The notes beneath the pieces were generated by a model. The model saw nothing but the letters and a program-made list of their open reading frames with translations, was not told the DNA's origin and searched no databases. The position numbers were made by a program, and so were the translations under genes. From positions 507,501-571,500 of the forward strand of contig JAQFVV010000317.1 of the NCBI GenBank assembly GCA_028023455.1: a stretch of DNA of 64,000 nucleotides, read 5' to 3'. Positions 58,426 through 64,000 of the stretch are shown piece after piece (positions within the stretch are counted from its first letter, which is position 1; every line of letters begins with the position of its first letter). The DNA comes from Epiperipatus broadwayi. Lineage: Eukaryota > Onychophora > Udeonychophora > Euonychophora > Peripatidae.

Positions 58426-59899
58426 CCTTTACCCTGCTTAGCGATTGACTATTTAGTGATATTTCACAATAGTGATCATCATCAATTTGTACCCACTACT
58501 TCAATTTACAATCGATTTTTCACTATAACGATCAGAAAAAAATTTTAAAAAAATTTTTTTGGTAGCCATCTTCAATTTTGCGTCACTTATGAAGTCAGAG
58601 ATATAGGTATTTTAAATTCATTTTACCCAAAAAAAAAAGTATATTATTGTAATATATATACAGGTAATGACTTTGCTGTAATTGTATACACATACAAAAT
58701 TTTATTCATAAAAAATAATGTTAGTGTTGCATTTAGTATTTTGAATATAGAACGTATAAACTTAAAATATCTATAATTACTGAATCTGTAATACTGTATA
58801 TATAAGTGTTGAATGTCTAGAAAAATTAAACTTTATTTAAATATAATGTACAGTACTTGGATTATTTAAATAAAGTTTAATTTTTCTAAAGACATTCAAC
58901 ACATTAGATGATGAAATAGTCCAATATATAAATACGGTACAGGACAACTAAAATACTATTCTCACAAACTTTCAGGAAAACACTAAATATGAATATTAAA
59001 CTGTGTGCTGTGTTTATTAATTATATATTATTTTTAAAACACCTGGATAATTAAGTAAAAATAGTTATTGATTTTGTAATTTTGTTAAATATGTTATTTA
59101 CACTCAAGTTGTTTCAAATCAAAAGAAAAACAACATTTTAAAATGCAAATGTTAAATTAGAAAAGTTTAAAAAGAAAAACAGATTGTATTTAAAATAAAT
59201 GTTAATGAATTTTCTTCTACACGAATGGGGGGGGGGGCATTATTGCATTACTAAAAATATAGTAAAAAAATAAAAGAAAAATAAACTTTGCTGTATGTTT
59301 TAGAAAATTAGAAGTTAGATTTTTTACTTTTAAAATAAGTTGATTTTTTTTTTCTAAAGTTGACTGCTTTATGATAAGCATTAAGCATTTTGTTACTGTG
59401 GAGTACAGTAATAAGTCTTTATGTTCAATTAAATAATTAATAATTAAGCATTGTTTTTTTAATTTGAATAATTTCTCATAAGTAACAAACATAAATGTAT
59501 AGTAGTAATATATACTGTAATACAAATTTTAAAAAAAAGCACTTCAGTATGGATTTTTTTTTCATTACGATGAAAAACTTCTGGGGAAGAATATAAAAAC
59601 TTTTAAATTCAAATTTAGTTTCACTTTCTCTTTCTTTTTGCTGTTCTGTACTTTTTAAAGTGAAAATATGCATTTTTTTTTCCTAGTGATATAAAACTTT
59701 TCTTTTTAAATACCGTATTTAGTCATCATTGTCATGAAAAAATCAAGAAAATCTTTGAGCTTGGAAACCAATATGTATATTTTACATCGACTGGAATCGA
59801 CCAATTTTTTCCCCATTATAATTACATATTTTGTATACGATATTTTTGCTTAACGATGAGTTTTGGAGGACCAACTGCCATCGCTAAGTAGTGTAAAGG
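58426..59899. mobile_element. Pogo/Tigger-like TIR element 1 (non-autonomous)
   Basis: Left end CCTTTACCCTGCTTAGCGAT (58426-58445) and right end ATCGCTAAGTAGTGTAAAGG (59880-59899) are inverted repeats with a few mismatches. Adjacent TTTAGTGATATTTCAC and CACTATAACGATCAG words resemble subterminal sequences of Tigger/pogo elements as I remember them. TA lies at the left edge; the right edge reads TGTA. No transposase frame; minus-strand open frames at 59217-59673 are AT-biased. Length about 1.47 kb. Confidence 0.6.
58806..58902. repeat. Long hairpin inside element 1
   Basis: Arms 58806-58842 and 58864-58902 (starting GTGTTGAATGTCT on one strand and its complement) are inverted copies of about 37 bp, differing by a 2 bp indel, around a 21 nt loop. 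Confidence 0.9.
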
Positions 59900-60011
59900 T
59901 GTAGTTGTACACCCTGGTCTCGTTTTATGCGGATTTATTTAATGCGATTTTGAAGTTATGCGATTCATGTTTCTTCTTAATATCTTTGTATGTGTTTTTT
60001 TTTATGCGATC

Positions 60012-60139
60012 AAAATTATTAGATCAGAAGTCAAGCTCCGATAATGCGCTATTACTTTAAATATTATAAATTTTGCATTTTCACATTATATTTAAAGTAA
60101 TAGTGCATTATCAGAGTTCAACTTCCATCTAATAATTTC
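60012..60139. repeat. Long imperfect hairpin inside element 2
   Basis: Arms 60012-60063 and 60088-60139 are inverted copies of about 52 bp (AAATTATTAGATC-GAAGT and complement; GATAATGCGCTATTACTTTA and complement) at about 85% identity, with a 24 nt loop. Confidence 0.85.
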
Positions 60140-60237
60140 AATATTTTCAACGCTTTATAATAGTAATGTAATAGATTTTATGCAATAAAGAAGTTTATAA
60201 TTCACTTAAAATCAGGATTTCCCCATTTTATATTACA

Positions 60238-60530
60238 TTTTACAAGATTATAAAGTAAATCTGTTCAAACATTATAGATGCCTATGCTATGCATATTGTT
60301 GTTTTTGCATTTTAAATCACATAACATTTTTGCTTTTTAAAAAAAAGTATGTAATCAATTAATCATTTAGTGTCCACAAGTAATAAATTTTACAAGATTA
60401 TAATGTAAATCTGATCAAACATTATATATAGATGCCTATAATATGTATGTTGTTTTTGCTTTGAAATCACGTTCTATTTTTGCCTTTTTAAAAAAGAGTA
60501 CGTAATCAATTAATCATTTAGTGTCCACAA
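60238..60530. repeat. Tandem duplication, 150 bp period, inside element 2
   Basis: TTTTACAAGATTATAA-GTAAATCTG starts at 60238 and at 60388, and both units end with GTAATCAATTAATCATTTAGTGTCCACAAG. Confidence 0.9.
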
Positions 60531-61365
60531 GTTTATTTTTAAAAGATGAGTAACAACAGTGTGCACAATTAAATTTGACAATTAAAATCTGATTTTTAAT
60601 TGTAATTAACAATTTAAAAATTATGTAACATGATCTGAAATTAATATGATGTGAAACGATGAAATTTGATTTTTAAACGGAATTAAAAAATTAAAGACAA
60701 AAATAATAATTTAATTTTTAATTGTTAGTTTTGATTAAATTTTGCCAACAGTAGTGAGTCGGTGTCTTTTTATTATCATAAGTCTAAATTCTTATTTTTA
60801 TTTTAAACTTTTAGTTTACCCTAATTGAGAGGAAAAAACACCCAAGAAAATGAATTTCTTTGGAAACAAAAATTTCAATTTTGGATTGCTTAGCAAAATG
60901 GGAAGGATCAACAGCGATTGGAAAACGTTTTAGTTTGGGCAAATCTACTATAAGACCAATTTTAAAAAATGAAGTTGGTGCTAGTTGCATTTCCTCTTGT
61001 GACCAATCTGATGTCTCAAATAGCTATAATGATTAAAATACCATACATGTATGAAAAAAATGTAAATTACGCATAAAAATATATTGTTTTGAATAAAATT
61101 AAATACTGTAGTTAATAAAAAAAGTTTGTCTTGTATCAATTTTTTTCAAATTTGAAATTTTTTATTAGTCATATTTTATTTTCTCATTTTTTTTTAATGT
61201 GAGTTTTAAAGTAATTTTACATTGTTGCTTTGCTTTTATGCGATTTTTGGAAAATTACAGTACATATCCCCCATTTTTCAAGGTAAGTTAAGTCTATTTT
61301 TGTGCAATTTCTTTTGTGTGGTTTTTCTGAGAAACCTATCTACCGCATAAAATGAGACCCAGGTG

Positions 61366-64000
61366 TAGGGTTTTTGAGTCCTAGCATTCTAAGTTAAGTT
61401 AACCAGTTTTTCAGTATCTTTATTTTGAAAGTCCCACAGCTTTTCAATAATAGAATATCTTTTTGTCTATAAATAAAAATAATTATTAAACTAAATTTTT
61501 ATTTCTTTGCATAGAAAAATGTTTTTTTTATTTATTTTTCTCAATATAAACATGTATAAATCATCATTAAATATCTGCAGCATGTTAAATAAAATATATC
61601 AACTCAATTTTCTCTAAATCTCTCTATCCATTGTTTTTCTTTATAAGAACTCATAGCTATTTCATTTTTTTATATCAATCAGTTTTCTTTTTTTTTTTTT
61701 CCATATTTTCAAAATATTTCTTCTTTTTGTCACATCTAATTCCTCTTCCATAATGTTCTTAGTATTTTTTTTATTATCTATTTTTAATATTTCAATCTTA
61801 ATATATATATTTTTCTCATCTTATATTTTCTATTCATTTCTAAATCTATAAACCAAGTTTCCACTGTCTACTCCCTTCTATTTCTCTAAGTCTCAGATCC
61901 ATGTCTTGTACACTCCAATTAAAACATTTAATGTTCCAATATTTTAAGTATAATTTTAATGTAACAATAAATTACTACCTATATTTTTTTTTTTACTTTT
62001 GCAATTTTTATTGATATATTTGTTTTATTATTATTCGATAAACAATTTCCTAATTTTTTAAAAGCACTAATTTATTCTTTTACTTCTGCCTAATCTGCAG
62101 TTCACATCTAACTATAATTATTGATTCAGACTTAAATGTATTTATTTTCTCTTCAATGATTTTTTTTATAAACTTCATCAATCCTGTTTAATAATTTGCT
62201 ATGCTTATTTCAGATACTAGAATTAGCAATAGTGGCACAGTGAACTTTTTTACCCCCAATGATGAATTCATCCTTCTTAAAACAATTGTAAATAAATATT
62301 AAACAAAATCATTTTCTATCTGTATTTTCTGTAATATGAATAACTTTACAAAAATCTTTTTAATCTTATACATATTGAAGGGGTGCATGTATGCATGCAT
62401 ATATGCTTGCTTCATGTTTGAATTATAGCCTATTTCCCATTGTATATAATTTATTTTTTAATATCCGCATACATTAGTATTAGTGCCTGTGTGCATGTAT
62501 AATTTTACATTTTAAAGTTAAAAGCTGATTGGTTTAAGTCACTGCTATATTACTTTAAGAAAAAAAGTATCTTGTTAAAAGCATAATTAAGTAAAGAAAT
62601 GGTAATATATTGCATACAATGGGAGGAAGGTAGGAAGCCATTACAAGAGAGAATGTAAGTACTGTATTTCTCTATCTGTAGATACAATCAGCTATAATAC
62701 TTATATTTGAGCATCTTCAGAGTCTATACACATTTTAAGGTGTTAAACGAAAATAAAAAAACAATGGCAAGGAAACCAATTTGGCTGCACATAAGGGGCA
62801 TGAGGAAGTAGAAAACTATTGGCTCAATTAAAAGCAAAAGCAGGACTAAGTTCATTAAGAATTAAAAAGTGGACCCCGGGCATAAAATTAGGTATATAAG
62901 TGTGGAAGAGGGCATTGTGTAAAAAGAATAATATATTTGGCTCCAGATCCTAAAAGGAAGAAAATAAATTGTATATTTGACACAAGATCCTATTGATTCA
63001 GTGTAACTTTTTAATTGGTTATACTGCTTAAGATTCTGCTTATTACTCTTTCATTATTAATGATGAAAAAGAAAATGTTAAAAGTACCTGCTGTTATGAG
63101 CAAGTAGACAGGCATCGACTTCTCCATAGTCATCGGTGAAGTTTGACCTCCAGAAAATTTTCATCAACATGATTAAGATCTATCTCCATGAAAGTTCTAA
63201 GACCATGAATCTTTATATCTATTTTCGCAGAAGAAGTTCCGAAAGTCATTATCATCTTGCTGGTAAAATGCTTTCATTTTATTCGAAGGTTGTTTAACTG
63301 TAACTTTTTTTTTTAACATATTTTCTTCAGCTAGTCTTAACTTAGTAATTTATATATAGTATTTATTATTGATGTTAAATCTACTGGTATTAATTGTTTA
63401 ACAAATTTGAAATCTATTTTGCATTTTATTTATGTTACCTTGAATAATGGAGGGAGTTAAATTTTAAATCATTAAATGTGTTTGCACTTGTTTGCTCTCA
63501 AAATCCTGAGGGATGGAATGAGTTGAGAAGACACTAAATTTAAAGCTATAAAATTTTAAAGTAATAACAGTAAGTATCTATTTTTTTGGGGGGCGGGGGG
63601 GTATTTTCTTGCTCTTAGTTCCCACCTTCCATCATGTCAAGTCAGGTTATTTCTCAATTTTTAGAATTATGTAAAGAATTAGTGAAGCATGTGGTGAGTG
63701 TTTTCCCATTTAATTAATTATAGAAATCTTTTTTTTTGTTTATCATGCTGCTCTATAAATGTAACCCAATCCATGCACTAGAAATCAATTTATAATTGAA
63801 GATATCTATAATAAAAACAATATATTAATTCTGTTAAAGTGTTACTTCATGTGCTGCTAAAGTTAATAATTCTATTTTAATAATTTACTAAGGCTGTAAC
63901 CTTAGAAATAAGCGTCTGAAAAATACGAAGGTAGGGACCTCTATAGGTCTTAAAACACAAGCTTACGCTATGAAGAAAAGAGAGAATCCCTAGAGAATCC
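61366..64000. other. Unassigned sequence to window end
   Basis: Mostly AT-rich. 62600-63260 is less biased and contains GGACCCCGGGCATAAAATTAGGTATATAAG (62870-62899), a possible TATA-containing patch, and a stretch at 63130-63260 that reads as short peptide pieces without a recognisable family. A G/C-run lies at 63586-63600. Nothing supports a gene. Confidence 0.4.

Larger units (their letters stand above)
59910..61365. mobile_element. Pogo/Tigger-like TIR element 2 (non-autonomous)
   Basis: Left end CACCCTGGTCTCGTTTTATG (59910-59929, then CGG) and right end CCGCATAAAATGAGACCC (61343-61360, then AGGTG) are inverted repeats with about two differences. The CTCGTTTTATGCGG style and repeated TTATGCGAT words near both ends (59960-60010, 61236-61245) recall Tigger-type ends. 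It begins only about 10 bp after element 1 ends. No coding frame remains. Confidence 0.62.

Overview
The window is animal nuclear DNA, very A+T-rich (about three quarters by eye), and looks like invertebrate, probably arthropod, intergenic or intronic sequence. I found no intact cellular gene, rRNA, ordinary tRNA, operon or CRISPR array. What can be read is a dense graveyard of transposable elements: an RTE-like LINE family (encoding a Mg-dependent endonuclease plus RT, with a GAT-repeat 3' end), a Penelope-like element, two Ty3/gypsy remnants, a decayed L1/Tx1-like LINE, a tRNA-derived SINE head, pogo/Tigger-like and other TIR elements, tandem repeats and microsatellites. Species cannot be fixed from the sequence alone.

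Layout. 1-9990 is a head-to-head pair of copies of one LINE subfamily. The left copy (minus strand, 1046-1547 and 5174-5267) is 5'-truncated and split by a 3.6 kb insertion that carries a Penelope-like RT. The right copy (plus strand, 5808-8946) is nearly full at its 5' end and carries a 455 bp insertion with a 14 bp target duplication. Both copies lose the LINE at the same base and continue into the same ~1 kb non-LINE tail, so they form long inverted arms (about 95% identical where I compared them) that run off the window start. The right tail runs into four CTCF-like motifs about 80 bp apart (9944-10194).

10195-15800 holds unassigned sequence, one copy of a dispersed repeat shared with 30.9-31.7 kb, and a decayed plus-strand gypsy RT/RNase H. 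15799-25691 holds a minus-strand gypsy element. Its pol is open for almost 700 codons with perfect integrase motifs but is cut off just upstream of the RT catalytic Asp-Asp; a decayed post-pol ORF, a polypurine tract and a candidate LTR start follow. 25708-28573 looks like a solo LTR with TATA and initiator motifs, set between (AT)n blocks. 28574-37849 is mostly unassigned AT-rich sequence with tandem duplications and a SINE head.

37865-40919 is the most complete LINE copy (minus strand, target duplication, frameshifted). It is followed by a (TA)n tract and 2.5 units of a ~416 bp tandem repeat related to the insertion at 7.3 kb. 46985-49800 is a GC-richer decayed L1/Tx1-like LINE. 51638-52012 is a LINE 3' fragment. 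53521-55288 is an element with ~60 bp terminal inverted repeats and a third internal copy of that repeat. 58426-61365 is two abutting pogo/Tigger-like elements with internal hairpins. The rest is AT-rich with no gene I can support.

There is no gene network here. The window's interest lies in nesting, chimerism and target preference of mobile elements, and in the regulatory-like motif array at 10 kb.
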